From Thermus filiformis (lineage in GTDB: Bacteria > Deinococcota > Deinococci > Deinococcales > Thermaceae): a stretch of DNA of 64,000 bases. The notes under the pieces are model-generated. The model was not told the origin of the DNA and searched no databases. It saw only the letters and a list, made by a program, of their open reading frames with translations. The stretch lies in the NCBI RefSeq assembly GCF_000771745.2, contig NZ_JPSL02000039.1, positions 434,001 to 498,000 of the forward strand. The letters run 5' to 3'. Of the stretch, positions 23,281 through 32,465 are shown piece after piece (position 1 is the first letter of the stretch; every line of letters starts with the position of its first letter). Both the position numbers and the translations under genes were made by a program.

Positions 23281-25884
23281 ATGCGGAAAGCGGTTTATGC
23301 GGTGTTTTTTGTAGGCATGGCCTTACTCCTCACGGCTTGCCCGGGGGGCGGTGGGGCCCCTGCTGACTTCACCCTCTCCCTGAACCCCACTTCCCTCACG
23401 GTCCAGCAGGGGGATAGCGGGACCACCCAGCTCACCCTGACCCCGCAAAACGGCTTCACGGGGACGGTGAACCTGACCCTGGAGAGGCGGGACGGCACGG
23501 CGGCTCCGAGCGGAATCACCCTGAGCCCCACCTCGGTCTCGGTGAACGGGTCTAGCCCGGTGACCCAGACCCTGACCCTGAGCGTGGGCGGGGGTGTGGC
23601 CACAGGGCGCTACGACCTGCGGGTGAAGGCCACCTCGGGGAGCCTGAACAAGACGGCCGACCTCACCCTGACCGTGAGCGCCCCGTCCCCGAACTTCACG
23701 ATCTCCCTGAACCCCACTTCCCTCACGGTCCAGCAGGGGGATAGCGGGACCACCCAGCTCACCCTGACCCCGCAAAACGGCTTCACGGGGACGGTGAACC
23801 TGACCCTGGAGAGGCAGGACGGTACGCCGGCTCCGAGCGGGATCACCCTGAGCCCCACCTCGGTCTCGGTAACCGGCTCTAGCCCGGTGACCCAGACCCT
23901 GACCCTGAACGTGGGCACGGGCGTGGCCACGGGGACCTACAACCTGCGGGTGAAAGCCACCTCGGGGAACCTGAACAAGACGGCCAACCTCACCCTGACC
24001 GTGAGCGCCCCGTCCCCGAACTTCACGATCTCCCTGAACCCCACTTCCCTCACGGTCCAGCAGGGGGATAGCGGGACCACCCAGCTCACCCTGACCCCGC
24101 AAAACGGCTTCACGGGGACGGTGAACCTGACCCTGGAGAGGCAGGACGGTACGCCGGCTCCGAGCGGGATCACCCTGAGCCCCACCTCGGTCTCGGTAAC
24201 CGGCTCTAGCCCGGTGACCCAGACCCTGACCCTGAACGTGGGCACGGGCGTGGCCACGGGGACCTACAACCTGCGGGTGAAAGCCACCTCGGGGAACCTG
24301 AACAAGACGGCCAACCTCACCCTGACCGTGAGCGCCCCCCCGGACTTCACGATCTCCCTGAACCCCACCTCCCTCACCCTCACCCAGGGGGAGTCGGGGA
24401 AGACCACCCTGACCCTGACCCCGCAGAACGGGTTCACAGGTACGGTCACCCTGAGCCTGGTCAACCCCCCCACCGGAGTGGACATCTCCCCCAAAAGCGT
24501 GAACGTGTCGGGCACACGGGCGGTCCAGCAGGAGCTGACCATTAGCACCACCGCCAGCACCCCCGTGGGCCAACACACCCTCACCCTGAAGGCCGCCCAG
24601 GGCAACCTGGAGAAGACGGCCACCCTGACCCTGACCGTGAACCAAGCCCTGGCCTTCACGGTAAACACCACCGACGACACCATTGACGTGGACCCGGGCA
24701 ACGGCAAGTGCGAGGACGCGAACGGCAACTGCTCCCTCCGGGCGGCGGTGATGGAGGCCAACGCCCTGAGCGCCCCCGTGGTCATCAACATCCCAGCGGG
24801 CACCTACAGGCTCACCCGCACGAGCAGCGTAGACGAGCAAGGGGACGACCTGGACCTAATGAGCTCCATCACCCTACGCGGCGCCGACCGGGATACCACA
24901 ATCTTGGATGGCAACGATACCACAAGGCTGATCCAAGTATACCAGGGCAAGACGGTGCTGATTGAAAATCTAACCATTAAAAAAGCACCCAGATACATGA
25001 ACTACAATACTGTTGCTGCAGTTTGGAACGATGGTGGAACCCTTACCTTAAACAACGTGACGATCAAAGACAACGGGGGTCATGGGCTTTGGAATGAAGG
25101 CACCTTAACCCTAACCGATGTGACGGTGAGCGGCAACGGCAACATCGGTGTGTACAACTACTATGGCACCGCCACCCTCACCAACGTGACGGTGAGCGGC
25201 AACGGCGACACTGGTGTATACAATTACTACGGAACCGCCACCCTCACCAACGTAACAGTGAGCGGAAACAGCGGCGGCTATGGTGGAGGGATTTACAACG
25301 GTGGTACCCTCACCCTCACCAACGTAACGGTGAGCGGAAACAGCGCCAACTATGGTGGAGGGATTTACAACTACAATACCCTCACCCTCACCAACGTAAC
25401 AGTAAGTGGAAACAGCGCTGAAAGGGATGGCGGGGGGATTTACAACGACTACAACTCCAGGCTAAACGTGGTCTTTTCTACAATCACCAACAATACCGCG
25501 GCCAGTGGGGGCGGCCTTTGGGCCAGCGGCACCGTCCGGCTCAAGGGGGTCATCCTCGCGGGCAACACCGCCACCGGCGGCACCGGCCCCGAATGCAGCG
25601 GGAGCCTGACCAGCCTGGGCTACAACCTCATCAAGTCCAACGCCGACTGCGCCTTCACCCGTGACAGCACCGACATCCTCAACCAGGACCCCCTTCTGGG
25701 CCCCCTCGGGGACAACGGTGGCCCCGTTCAGACCCACCTGCCCCAGGCGGGTAGCCCCGTCCTGGACAAGGTGCCCTCCGCCTCCTGTACGGACCTGAAC
25801 GGCAACCCCGTCTCCACGGACGCCCGGGGGGTACGGCGGCCCCAGGGCTCCGCCTGCGACATGGGGGCGGTGGAGCGGAACTAG
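23281..25884 (+). CDS. surface lipoprotein with four beta-sandwich repeats and a beta-helix
   Basis: This is an 867-residue secreted protein. Residues 1-19 form a lipoprotein signal ending in the lipobox LLTAC, then a Gly-rich linker. Four repeats of about 109 residues follow (about 28-458), each starting DFT/NFT-ISLNPTSLT and ending TLTLTV, in the style of Ig-like bacterial surface domains. A CSLRAAVMEAN segment near residue 482 marks a CSLREA-type domain. It leads into a right-handed beta-helix with repeated TLTNVTVSGNS and GGGIYN turns, and a C-terminal cap. The role is probably adhesion or polysaccharide interaction at the cell surface. Part of the beta-helix DNA is clearly richer in A/T than its surroundings. 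A terminator hairpin follows. Confidence 0.9.
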   Translation: MRKAVYAVFFVGMALLLTACPGGGGAPADFTLSLNPTSLTVQQGDSGTTQLTLTPQNGFTGTVNLTLERRDGTAAPSGITLSPTSVSVNGSSPVTQTLTLSVGGGVATGRYDLRVKATSGSLNKTADLTLTVSAPSPNFTISLNPTSLTVQQGDSGTTQLTLTPQNGFTGTVNLTLERQDGTPAPSGITLSPTSVSVTGSSPVTQTLTLNVGTGVATGTYNLRVKATSGNLNKTANLTLTVSAPSPNFTISLNPTSLTVQQGDSGTTQLTLTPQNGFTGTVNLTLERQDGTPAPSGITLSPTSVSVTGSSPVTQTLTLNVGTGVATGTYNLRVKATSGNLNKTANLTLTVSAPPDFTISLNPTSLTLTQGESGKTTLTLTPQNGFTGTVTLSLVNPPTGVDISPKSVNVSGTRAVQQELTISTTASTPVGQHTLTLKAAQGNLEKTATLTLTVNQALAFTVNTTDDTIDVDPGNGKCEDANGNCSLRAAVMEANALSAPVVINIPAGTYRLTRTSSVDEQGDDLDLMSSITLRGADRDTTILDGNDTTRLIQVYQGKTVLIENLTIKKAPRYMNYNTVAAVWNDGGTLTLNNVTIKDNGGHGLWNEGTLTLTDVTVSGNGNIGVYNYYGTATLTNVTVSGNGDTGVYNYYGTATLTNVTVSGNSGGYGGGIYNGGTLTLTNVTVSGNSANYGGGIYNYNTLTLTNVTVSGNSAERDGGGIYNDYNSRLNVVFSTITNNTAASGGGLWASGTVRLKGVILAGNTATGGTGPECSGSLTSLGYNLIKSNADCAFTRDSTDILNQDPLLGPLGDNGGPVQTHLPQAGSPVLDKVPSASCTDLNGNPVSTDARGVRRPQGSACDMGAVERN
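23362..24654 (+). repeat. four tandem 327/324-bp domain repeats
   Basis: Units run at about 23362-23688, 23689-24015, 24016-24342 and 24343-24654. Units 2 and 3 appear identical base for base, unit 1 differs at scattered sites, and unit 4 is diverged. The period is 327 bp (109 codons) for the first three. Confidence 0.9.
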
Positions 25885-25899
25885 GGGACAAGGCTTGGG

Positions 25900-25929
25900 G
25901 GGCGGTCCAGGTGGGCCGCCCTCCTTTTT
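25900..25929 (+). terminator. intrinsic terminator after the lipoprotein gene
   Basis: A 9-bp stem (GGGCGGTCC / GGGCCGCCC, one T-G pair) with a 4-nt loop is followed by TCCTTTTTA. It begins 15 nt after the stop. Confidence 0.85.
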
Positions 25930-25982
25930 ACTGCCCCAGAAGAAAGCGGCGGAAAAGGGTATCTTGGCCTTCTATCCGGCGC

Positions 25983-26999
25983 TCAGGGCCGGCCCGGGAA
26001 GGGCTGGAGCCCCACCCGCACCCGGAAGACCTCCTCGCCCCGGCGCACCAAAAGCTCCACCTCCTCCCCCACCTGCTTCCGCCGCACCGCCCGCAGAAGC
26101 TCCTCAAAGGTGTTCACGGGGAGGCCGTCCACCTCCAGGATCACGTCGGGCACCCCGCCCGCCTCGAGGCCCCTAAGCCCCGCCCGGTGGGCCGCCCCGC
26201 CCGGCACCACCTGGCCCACCAGGACCCCGCCCGGCGGGAGGCCCAGCTCCTGGGCCAAGTCCGGCGTGAGGGCCCGGGGCCCCCGCAGGCCCAGGTAGGG
26301 CCAGCTCACCCGCTCCCCCCGCTCCAGGCGGCCCAGCTCCTCCCTCCTACCCACCAGGGGGGTGGCGTAGCTGCGGAACCCCTCCTCCGTCACCCCGATG
26401 GCCACCGCCACCCCCACCACCCGGCCGTAGGCGTCCAGGACCGGACCCCCGGAATCCCCCGGGGCCAGGGGAAGGGTGGTCTCCAAAAGGCTCGAGGGGA
26501 GGAAGGGGCTCACCTCCACCCCGGACCGGACCAGGCGGCCGAACCGGGGGGAGATGAACTCTCCCCGGGCGTTGCCGATGGCCAGAAGCTCCTCCCCCGG
26601 GCGCAAGGGGCGGTCCAGCTCCGGCTCCAGGGCCAGGGGGGCCTCGGCCTCGGTCCGGAGGAGGGCCAGGTCCAAGGGCTCGAGGTAGCCGAGGAGGCGG
26701 GCCTCCTTCCGCTCCCCCCGGGCGGTGCGGACGAAGAGCCTCCCTCCCTCGGCCACCACGTGGTAGGCGGTGAGGACCAGGGGCCCCTGGGCGCTTTGGA
26801 GGAAGAACCCCGACCCCCGCGCCCCGGCCTCCCCCTCCACCGCCACCGCCGCGGGGTGGGCGCGGGCGTAGACCTCCTCCAAGGGAGCGGGAGGGGCCTG
26901 CACGGGAAGGACCAGGCCCGGCCCCCGGGGAAGGAGGAGGAGCCAGAGGGAGAGGAAGAGGGGGGCAAGGACCAGGCTCAGGCGGGCCAGGCTTTGCAC
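25983..26999 (-). CDS. HtrA/DegP-like membrane-anchored serine protease with PDZ domain
   Basis: This is a 338-residue protein with an N-terminal signal anchor, a trypsin-like domain and one PDZ domain. The triad is visible: His about 80 (TAYHVV), Asp about 110 (PLDLALL) and Ser about 183 (APGDSGGPVL). The PDZ domain (about 255-330) contains GGVLVGQVVPGGAAHRAGL and ILEVDGLPVNT. This fits extracytoplasmic protein quality control. I chose GTG at 26999, directly before the hydrophobic anchor and after AAGGCGG. A TTG at 27068 is an in-frame alternative only 6 nt from the paaZ stop. It is the last gene of the paa transcript, although it has no obvious role in that pathway. Confidence 0.83.
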   Translation of the reverse strand: MQSLARLSLVLAPLFLSLWLLLLPRGPGLVLPVQAPPAPLEEVYARAHPAAVAVEGEAGARGSGFFLQSAQGPLVLTAYHVVAEGGRLFVRTARGERKEARLLGYLEPLDLALLRTEAEAPLALEPELDRPLRPGEELLAIGNARGEFISPRFGRLVRSGVEVSPFLPSSLLETTLPLAPGDSGGPVLDAYGRVVGVAVAIGVTEEGFRSYATPLVGRREELGRLERGERVSWPYLGLRGPRALTPDLAQELGLPPGGVLVGQVVPGGAAHRAGLRGLEAGGVPDVILEVDGLPVNTFEELLRAVRRKQVGEEVELLVRRGEEVFRVRVGLQPFPGRP

Positions 27000-27074
27000 G
27001 CTTTCATTTTCCGCCTTTTCCGGCCCGGGGGGTGTGGCGGGGGCCACAAGGGCCCCTCCTGTGTCCAAGTGGCC

Positions 27075-29075
27075 TCAACCTTGGGGCGGCCGGCCCCTTT
27101 GGACCAGGGTGAGGACGGTGTAGGCCGCCACCCTTTTCCCCTCCTGGTTCACCACCTCCACGTCCCACTCCACCACCCCGGTCTTCTCGTCCCGGGGGCG
27201 CTTGCGCTTCACCGTGAGCCGGGCCTGGAGGGTGTCCCCGATCCCCACGGGCTCGAGGAAGCGCAGGCCCTCGAGGCCGTAGTTGGCGAGCACCGGCCCC
27301 GGGGCCGGGTCCACGAAGAGGCCGGCGGCGGCGGAGAGGACGAAGTAGCCGTGGGCCACCCGCTTCCCGAAGAGGCTATTCCGGGCGGCGAGCTCGTCGG
27401 TGTGGGCGTAGAAGTGGTCCCAGGAAAGGTGGGCGAAGAGGGCGATGTCCGCCTCGGTGACGGTGCGCCGGTGGGTAACCAGGGTCTCGCCCACCTCCAG
27501 CTCCTCGTAGGTCTTGCGGAAGGGGTGGACCTCTGCGGGCCGCTCCGCCCCCTGGGCGTGCTCCCCCAGGAGGGCCTGGAGGGTGTGGGGGTCGCTCTGG
27601 AGGGCCAGGCGGGCCAGGTGGCGCTTCACCGAGAGGAGCCCCCCGAGCTCCTCCCCGCCCCCCGCCCGGCCCGGCCCCCCGTGGAGGAGGCGGGGCAGGG
27701 GGGAGCCGTGCCCCGTGGAGGAATGGGCGTCCCGGGGGGTCAGGAGGTGGAGCCGGCCCACCTCCCCCGAGAGGCCCAGAAGCCAGAAGCGGGCCTCCTC
27801 GGGGTCCGGGGTGGCCACAGTGGCCACCAGCATCCCCCCGCCCAGGCGGGCCAGGCGCAGGGCCTCCTCCCGGGTGCGGTAGGGGAAGAAGGTGGCCACG
27901 GGGCCGAAGGGCTCCACCGCGTGAAGGAGGGGAGCATAGGGGTCCTCCGCCAGGAGGAGGGTGGGAGGGAAGAAGGCCCCGTCCCGCCTTCCCGGGTGCT
28001 CCCAAAAGACCCGGGCCCCCGCCGCCTTCAGGACCTCCACCGCCTTTGCCACCTCCTCCTTCTGGGCCGAGGAGGCGAGGGGGCCCAGGTCCACCCCCTC
28101 CTCCCGCGGGTCCCCCAGGCGGAGGGCGGCCAGGCGGTCCCGGGTGGCCTCGAGGAGGGCCTGAAGCCTCCCCTCCGGGACCAGGACCCGCCGGATGGCC
28201 GTGCAGCGCTGCCCGGTCTTGATGGCGAGCTCCTGGGCGATCTCCTCCGCGAGCCTCAAAAGCTCCTCCTCCCCCGCCCTCTCGCCCAGAATGGCGGCGT
28301 TTAGGGAGTCGGTCTCGGCGTTAAAGAGGGCCCCCCGCTCCTGGAAGGCGGCGTGGCGCCGGAGGCGGTCCGCGGTGGCCTTGGAGCCGGTGAAGTAGAC
28401 GCTGTCCCGGTAGTCCAGGGCCTCTAAAAGGTCGCCCAGGCCCCCGGCCACGAACTGGAAGCTCCCCTCGGGGAGAAGGCCGGACTCCAGCATCATCCGG
28501 GCCAGGGCCTCGGCCACGTGAGCCGTGGGGGTGGCGGGCTTGGCCAGGGTGGGCACCCCGGCCAAGAAGGCGGGGGCGAACTTCTCCAAAAGCCCCCAGA
28601 CGGGGAAGTTGAAGGCGTTGATCTGGAGGGTGGCCCCGCCCCGGGGCCCCAGGACGTGCCGCCCCTGGAAGGAGAGGTCCTTGGCCAGGGGCTGGTACTC
28701 GTCCTCGAGGAGGAGGTTCCCCTCGGGGAGGTGGCGGGCGAGGCCCGCATAGCTGTAGAGGACGCCGATGCCCCCGTCCACGTCGTACCAGGCGTCCCGC
28801 CGCGTCCCCCCGGTGGTGGCGTAGAGGCGGTAAAGCTCCTCCTTCCTCTCGGAGAGGTACTGGCCGAGGGCGCGCAGCCTCCTCCCCCGCTCCTGAAAGT
28901 CCAAAGCGAGGAGGGCCTTCCCCCCCACCTCCCAGGCGTAGGCCCAGGCCTCCCGTAGAGGAAGCCCCTCCGCCGTGACCCGGGCGAGGAGCTCCCCCGT
29001 GGCCGCGTCCCAAAGGGGCACGCCCTCCCCCTCCCCTTCCCGCCAAGTGCCCATCAGGTAGCTCTTGAGCTTCAT
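27075..29075 (-). CDS. paaZ: PaaZ bifunctional ring-opening enzyme (ALDH + MaoC)
   Basis: This is a 666-residue fusion. The aldehyde dehydrogenase domain (about 1-515) contains INAFNFPVWG, the catalytic Cys near 291 in GQRCTAIRR and the DPREEGVDLGPL segment. The C-terminal MaoC-type hydratase domain (about 525-666) has HLSWDHFYAHTDE. In phenylacetate catabolism the hydratase opens oxepin-CoA and the ALDH oxidises the resulting semialdehyde. The length and order match Escherichia coli PaaZ. It lies downstream of paaD across a gap of about 100 bases that holds two hairpins. Confidence 0.95.
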   Translation of the reverse strand: MKLKSYLMGTWREGEGEGVPLWDAATGELLARVTAEGLPLREAWAYAWEVGGKALLALDFQERGRRLRALGQYLSERKEELYRLYATTGGTRRDAWYDVDGGIGVLYSYAGLARHLPEGNLLLEDEYQPLAKDLSFQGRHVLGPRGGATLQINAFNFPVWGLLEKFAPAFLAGVPTLAKPATPTAHVAEALARMMLESGLLPEGSFQFVAGGLGDLLEALDYRDSVYFTGSKATADRLRRHAAFQERGALFNAETDSLNAAILGERAGEEELLRLAEEIAQELAIKTGQRCTAIRRVLVPEGRLQALLEATRDRLAALRLGDPREEGVDLGPLASSAQKEEVAKAVEVLKAAGARVFWEHPGRRDGAFFPPTLLLAEDPYAPLLHAVEPFGPVATFFPYRTREEALRLARLGGGMLVATVATPDPEEARFWLLGLSGEVGRLHLLTPRDAHSSTGHGSPLPRLLHGGPGRAGGGEELGGLLSVKRHLARLALQSDPHTLQALLGEHAQGAERPAEVHPFRKTYEELEVGETLVTHRRTVTEADIALFAHLSWDHFYAHTDELAARNSLFGKRVAHGYFVLSAAAGLFVDPAPGPVLANYGLEGLRFLEPVGIGDTLQARLTVKRKRPRDEKTGVVEWDVEVVNQEGKRVAAYTVLTLVQRGRPPQG

Positions 29076-29106
29076 ACCCGTTTCTCCCGCTCTTTCTCCC
29101 AGCTTA

Positions 29107-29132
29107 GGAGCCCGGGACGCCCCCCGGGCTCC
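29107..29132 (-). other. strong hairpin between paaD and paaZ
   Basis: Perfect 10-bp arms GGAGCCCGGG and CCCGGGCTCC with a 6-nt loop, without a T-run. It may reduce paaZ expression relative to paaABCD or stabilise an mRNA end. Confidence 0.55.
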
Positions 29133-29154
29133 CCGGTGGCGCCATCTCCTCAGG

Positions 29155-29179
29155 ACCCCCAGCCCAAGCCGGGGTGTTT
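29155..29179 (-). repeat. degenerate stop-proximal hairpin element after paaD
   Basis: On the minus strand ACACCCCGGCTTGGGC follows the paaD TGA by two bases and then GGGGG closes a partly mismatched stem. Sequence and position match the element family. Confidence 0.5.
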
Positions 29180-29638
29180 TCAGACCGCCTTGAAGGCCTC
29201 AAACACCTCCCCGCAGGCGCGGCACTGGTAAAGGGCCTTGCACAGGGCCGGCCCAAAGGGGTTTCGCAAGACCACGTCCGGGCTTCCGCACCGGGGGCAA
29301 GGAGGAAGGGCCTCCTCCGCCAGGGCCAGGGGAAGGGGCGGGGCGATGCCGAAGCCCTGGAGCTTGGCCCGGGCCTCCGGGGAGAGCTCCTCCGTGCTCC
29401 AGGGGGAGAGGTCCGTCACCACCTCCACCTCCTTGGCCCCCGCCTCCAGGAGGGCCCGCCGGATCTCCTCCTGGATCAGCCGCTGGGCGGGGCAGCCGGA
29501 GAAGGTGGGGCGGAAGCGCACCCGGACCTTCTCCCCCTCGGCCTCGAGGCCCCGCACCATCCCCATCTCCACCACGCTCAGGACGGGGACCTCCGGGTCC
29601 TTGACCCCCTTCAGGGCCTCCCAGTACCGCTCTACCAT
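29180..29638 (-). CDS. paaD: PaaD, phenylacetyl-CoA epoxidase maturation subunit
   Basis: This is a 152-residue protein. The N-terminal MIP18/DUF59-type domain has VKDPEVPVLSVVEMGMV and RFRPTFSGCPA. The C-terminal zinc-ribbon has CPRCGS near residue 115 and CRACGE near 140. PaaD is thought to help insert or maintain the iron centre of the PaaABC epoxidase. I chose ATG at 29638, which overlaps paaC by 7 bases; the longer open frame upstream is the paaC shadow. Confidence 0.93.
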   Translation of the reverse strand: MVERYWEALKGVKDPEVPVLSVVEMGMVRGLEAEGEKVRVRFRPTFSGCPAQRLIQEEIRRALLEAGAKEVEVVTDLSPWSTEELSPEARAKLQGFGIAPPLPLALAEEALPPCPRCGSPDVVLRNPFGPALCKALYQCRACGEVFEAFKAV

Positions 29639-30384
29639 GCCTGGGCCTCCGGGTCCCAGCGGGCCACGGACTGCATCAGGACCACCAGGGGCCAGAGGTG
29701 CTCCGTGTGCTCGGAGCGGCTTTTGGGCACGTACCCCTTCTCGGGGAGAAAGAGGCCCAGCCCCTGGAGGAAGCCCCTCGCCCGCTCCTCGTACTCCGGC
29801 CAGAGGGCCTCGAGGTCCGGCACGTACCCCGCCTCCACCAAAGCGGCCTCCCCTTCCAAGGGCTGGAAGAGCTGCCGGGCGTAGGGCCAGAGCTCCTCCA
29901 GGGCCTTGGCGGTGCGGGCGTGGGACTCCTCCGTCCCCAGGGCCAGCCGCTCCACCCAGGTGGAGGCGTGCTTCAGGTGGAAGCGCTCCTCCTTGTAAAG
30001 GCGGGCCGCGGCCTCGGCCAGGGGGGGGTAGGCGCTCCCTTGCGCCTCCTGTAGCCAAAGATTCTCGTAGAGGTCAAACAAGTACTGGCGCACCATGGTG
30101 TAGGCCCAGTCCCCCCGGGGAAGCTCCACCAAAACGGCGTTTCTGAACTCCAGGGGGTCCTTGAAGAAGACCTCCCGGTCGGGGTCCACGCCGTCCAAGG
30201 CCCGCTTCAGCTCCAGGTAGACCTGGGCGTGGCCCAGCTCGTCCTGGGCCAGGTTGGCGATGGCGATGTCCTCCTCCAGGATGGGAGCGTAGGAAACCCA
30301 CTCGGAAAGCCGCTGGGCCAGGACCACCTCGTCGTCGGCCAGGACCCTGAGCTTCTCAGCTAGGAGGGCGTTCAGGCTATCCAC
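29632..30384 (-). CDS. paaC: PaaC, structural subunit of phenylacetyl-CoA epoxidase
   Basis: This is a 250-residue ferritin-like subunit that supports PaaA and shares its fold but lacks a full di-iron set. Motifs include NLAQDELGHAQVYLE near residue 45 and YKEERFHLKHASTWVERL near 130. It overlaps paaB by 8 bases and paaD by 7. The epoxidase converts phenylacetyl-CoA to the 1,2-epoxide in the cytosol. Confidence 0.95.
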   Translation of the reverse strand: MDSLNALLAEKLRVLADDEVVLAQRLSEWVSYAPILEEDIAIANLAQDELGHAQVYLELKRALDGVDPDREVFFKDPLEFRNAVLVELPRGDWAYTMVRQYLFDLYENLWLQEAQGSAYPPLAEAAARLYKEERFHLKHASTWVERLALGTEESHARTAKALEELWPYARQLFQPLEGEAALVEAGYVPDLEALWPEYEERARGFLQGLGLFLPEKGYVPKSRSEHTEHLWPLVVLMQSVARWDPEAQAW

Positions 30385-30910
30385 GCTTCACCTCCTTGGG
30401 GTGCCGGCCCACCAGGCCGTAGTAGGACTGGAGGCGGTAGACCTTGGCCTTGGCGGGCTCAAACCAGCTCTCCCGCACCTCCGGGCTCTCCCCCGCCCCA
30501 AAGAGGGCCTCCTCCGGCACCACCCAGAGGGCCAAGAAGGGGCCGGGAAGCTCCAGAAGGGCCTTCTTTACCGCGTCCACCGGGCTTTGGGCCGTCACCT
30601 TGCCCACCAGCTCCCCGTAGGTCATGCTCCGGCGGTGGGTGGCCTTGCGGTAGACCTGGTAGGGCTTCTCGGGGTGGAGGGGGGCCTCCCACTCCCAGCC
30701 GCCCTCCCTCAGGGCCTCCTGGGTGACCATGAAGAAGGCCTCGGCGGGGGCCACAAAGAGGGCGTAAGCCGAAGGCCGCCGCACGAAGACGTGCCGGGCC
30801 ACTAAGAGGGCGTGCTCGGGGTCGGCGGCGTGCACCGAGCCCACCATCTGCAAAGGAGCGGTGGGCACGTCCTGCTTGATCACTTCCCAGCGGGGCCACT
30901 CGGTGTCCAT
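30377..30910 (-). CDS. paaB: PaaB, phenylacetyl-CoA epoxidase subunit, double-length
   Basis: This is a 177-residue protein, nearly twice the length of Escherichia coli PaaB (about 95). Two similar halves are visible: VGSVHAADPEHALLVARHVF with ALFVAPAEA, and VGKVTAQSPVDAVKKALLEL with ALWVVPEEA. This looks like an internal duplication of the PaaB fold. PaaB bridges PaaAC heterodimers. It lies 12 bases after paaA. Confidence 0.92.
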   Translation of the reverse strand: MDTEWPRWEVIKQDVPTAPLQMVGSVHAADPEHALLVARHVFVRRPSAYALFVAPAEAFFMVTQEALREGGWEWEAPLHPEKPYQVYRKATHRRSMTYGELVGKVTAQSPVDAVKKALLELPGPFLALWVVPEEALFGAGESPEVRESWFEPAKAKVYRLQSYYGLVGRHPKEVKRG

Positions 30911-30922
30911 CCCTCACCTCCT

Positions 30923-31894
30923 TCAGTCCGCGGCCTGGGCGAGCCGCCTCCGGCCGTAGGCCTCCAGGGCCTCCCGGACCCACCGCCCCTCCTCGTGGAC
31001 CCGGCGCCGGGTCTCGAGGCGGTGCCGGTTCATGGGGCCTTCCCCCCCGATCACCTTCCAGAACTCGTCCCAGGGGATGGGGCCGTGGATCCAGTTGCCC
31101 GTCTTCTCGTCGTAGCGGAGATGGGGGTCGGGGATCTCGAGCCCCGCGTCCAAAAGTTCGGGGACGTGCTCGTTCAGGAACTCCTGGCGGATCTGGTCGT
31201 TGGTCTTGGTCTTGATCCCCCAGCGGAGGAGGAGGGGGGTGTGGGGGGAGTCGGTGTCGTGGGGGCCGGCCATCATCAGGGTAGGCCACCACCAGCGGTT
31301 CAGGGCGTCTTGGACCATCTGGCGCTGCTTGCGGGAACCCTTGGCGTAGAGGAGGACCGCCTCCTTCCCCTGCTTGTGGTGGAAGGTCTCCTCAGCGCAG
31401 ATGCGCACCATGGCCCGGGAGTAGGGGCCGTAGGAGGACTGGGCCAGCATGGTCTGGTTCTTGATGGCCATCCCGTCCACCAACCAGCCGATGATGCCCA
31501 CGTCGGCCCAGGTGAGGGTGGGGTAGTTGAAGATGTTGGAGTACTTGGCCCGGCCCGAGAGGAGGGCCTCCAGCATCTCCTCCCGGGTCACCCCCAGGGT
31601 CTCGGCGGCGTGGTAGAGGTACTGGCCGTGCCCCGCCTCGTCCTGCACTTTGGCCAGGAGGATGAGCTTCCGCCTAAAGGAGGGGGCCCTGAGGATCCAG
31701 GCCCCCTCGGGGTGCATCCCCACCACCTCGCTGTGGGCGTGCTGGGAGATCATGCGGATGAGCTGCCGCCGGTACTCGGCGGGCATCCAGTCCCCGGGCT
31801 CGATCTTCTCCCCCCGGGCGATCCGGGCCTCAAACTCCTCCAGCCTCTCCTGGTAGTCCGGGTCCTCCGGGTGTCCTATCCTGAGCTTCACCAT
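30923..31894 (-). CDS. paaA: PaaA, catalytic di-iron subunit of phenylacetyl-CoA epoxidase
   Basis: This is a 323-residue ferritin-like oxygenase. The di-iron ligands lie in [30 protein letters not shown] and [13 protein letters not shown]. It hydroxylates the ring carbon pair of phenylacetyl-CoA to an epoxide using O2 and electrons from a reductase (PaaE type) not seen in this window. ATG at 31894 follows GGAGGTGGAAG. Its first 65 bases overlap the 3' end of paaR, so paaR and paaA are on one transcript. Confidence 0.96.
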   Translation of the reverse strand: MVKLRIGHPEDPDYQERLEEFEARIARGEKIEPGDWMPAEYRRQLIRMISQHAHSEVVGMHPEGAWILRAPSFRRKLILLAKVQDEAGHGQYLYHAAETLGVTREEMLEALLSGRAKYSNIFNYPTLTWADVGIIGWLVDGMAIKNQTMLAQSSYGPYSRAMVRICAEETFHHKQGKEAVLLYAKGSRKQRQMVQDALNRWWWPTLMMAGPHDTDSPHTPLLLRWGIKTKTNDQIRQEFLNEHVPELLDAGLEIPDPHLRYDEKTGNWIHGPIPWDEFWKVIGGEGPMNRHRLETRRRVHEEGRWVREALEAYGRRRLAQAAD

Positions 31895-32459
31895 CTTCCA
31901 CCTCCCGCGCGCCCAGAGCGCTTAAGGCCAGGCGCGCGTACTCCTCCGAAAGCTCCTCCAAGGACAAGGGGCCGTCTTTGCGGTACCACTGGTAGGTCCA
32001 GTTGAGGGCGGAAAGGAGGAAGAGGGTGGCGAGCCGGGGGTTCTCCACCCGGAAGAGTCCCGCCAAGACCCCCTCCTCCACCACCTCCTGGACCAGGCGC
32101 TCGTAGGCGTCCCGCCAGGCCAGGACCTGCCGCCTCTTCTCCTCGGGCAGGAACTTCCACTCGTGAAAGAAGACCGTGGCCGAGGCCTGCTCCTGGGCGA
32201 TGACATCGAGGTGGGCCCGCACCAGGGTCCTGAGCTTCTGGACCGGGCTTCCCACAAGCCGGTCCCGAACGGCTAAAAACCGCTCCGCCGCCCGGCGGAC
32301 GATCTCCACCAAGAGCTCCTCCTTGGAGGAGATGTGGGCGTAGAGGCTTCCCCCCTGGACCCCCAGGGCCCGGGCCAGGTGGCGGATGCTGGTGGCGTGG
32401 AAGCCCCTCTGGCTGAAGAGCTCGCTGGCGGCGGTGAGGATCTCCTGCTTCCGGCTCAT
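31830..32459 (-). CDS. paaR: TetR-family regulator PaaR
   Basis: This is a 209-residue TetR-type repressor. The N-terminal helix-turn-helix reads [28 protein letters not shown], with [15 protein letters not shown] after it. The C-terminal domain is a ligand-binding helical bundle. In Thermus thermophilus PaaR represses paa genes and responds to phenylacetyl-CoA. An exact CNAACG-N2-CGTTNG site lies between its promoter and its ATG, indicating autoregulation of the paaR-paaABCDZ operon. The last 20 residues are Gly/Pro-rich and overlap paaA, so the C-terminus may be extended relative to relatives. Confidence 0.9.
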   Translation of the reverse strand: MSRKQEILTAASELFSQRGFHATSIRHLARALGVQGGSLYAHISSKEELLVEIVRRAAERFLAVRDRLVGSPVQKLRTLVRAHLDVIAQEQASATVFFHEWKFLPEEKRRQVLAWRDAYERLVQEVVEEGVLAGLFRVENPRLATLFLLSALNWTYQWYRKDGPLSLEELSEEYARLALSALGAREVEDGEAQDRTPGGPGLPGEAGGV

Positions 32460-32465
32460 GGCTAA

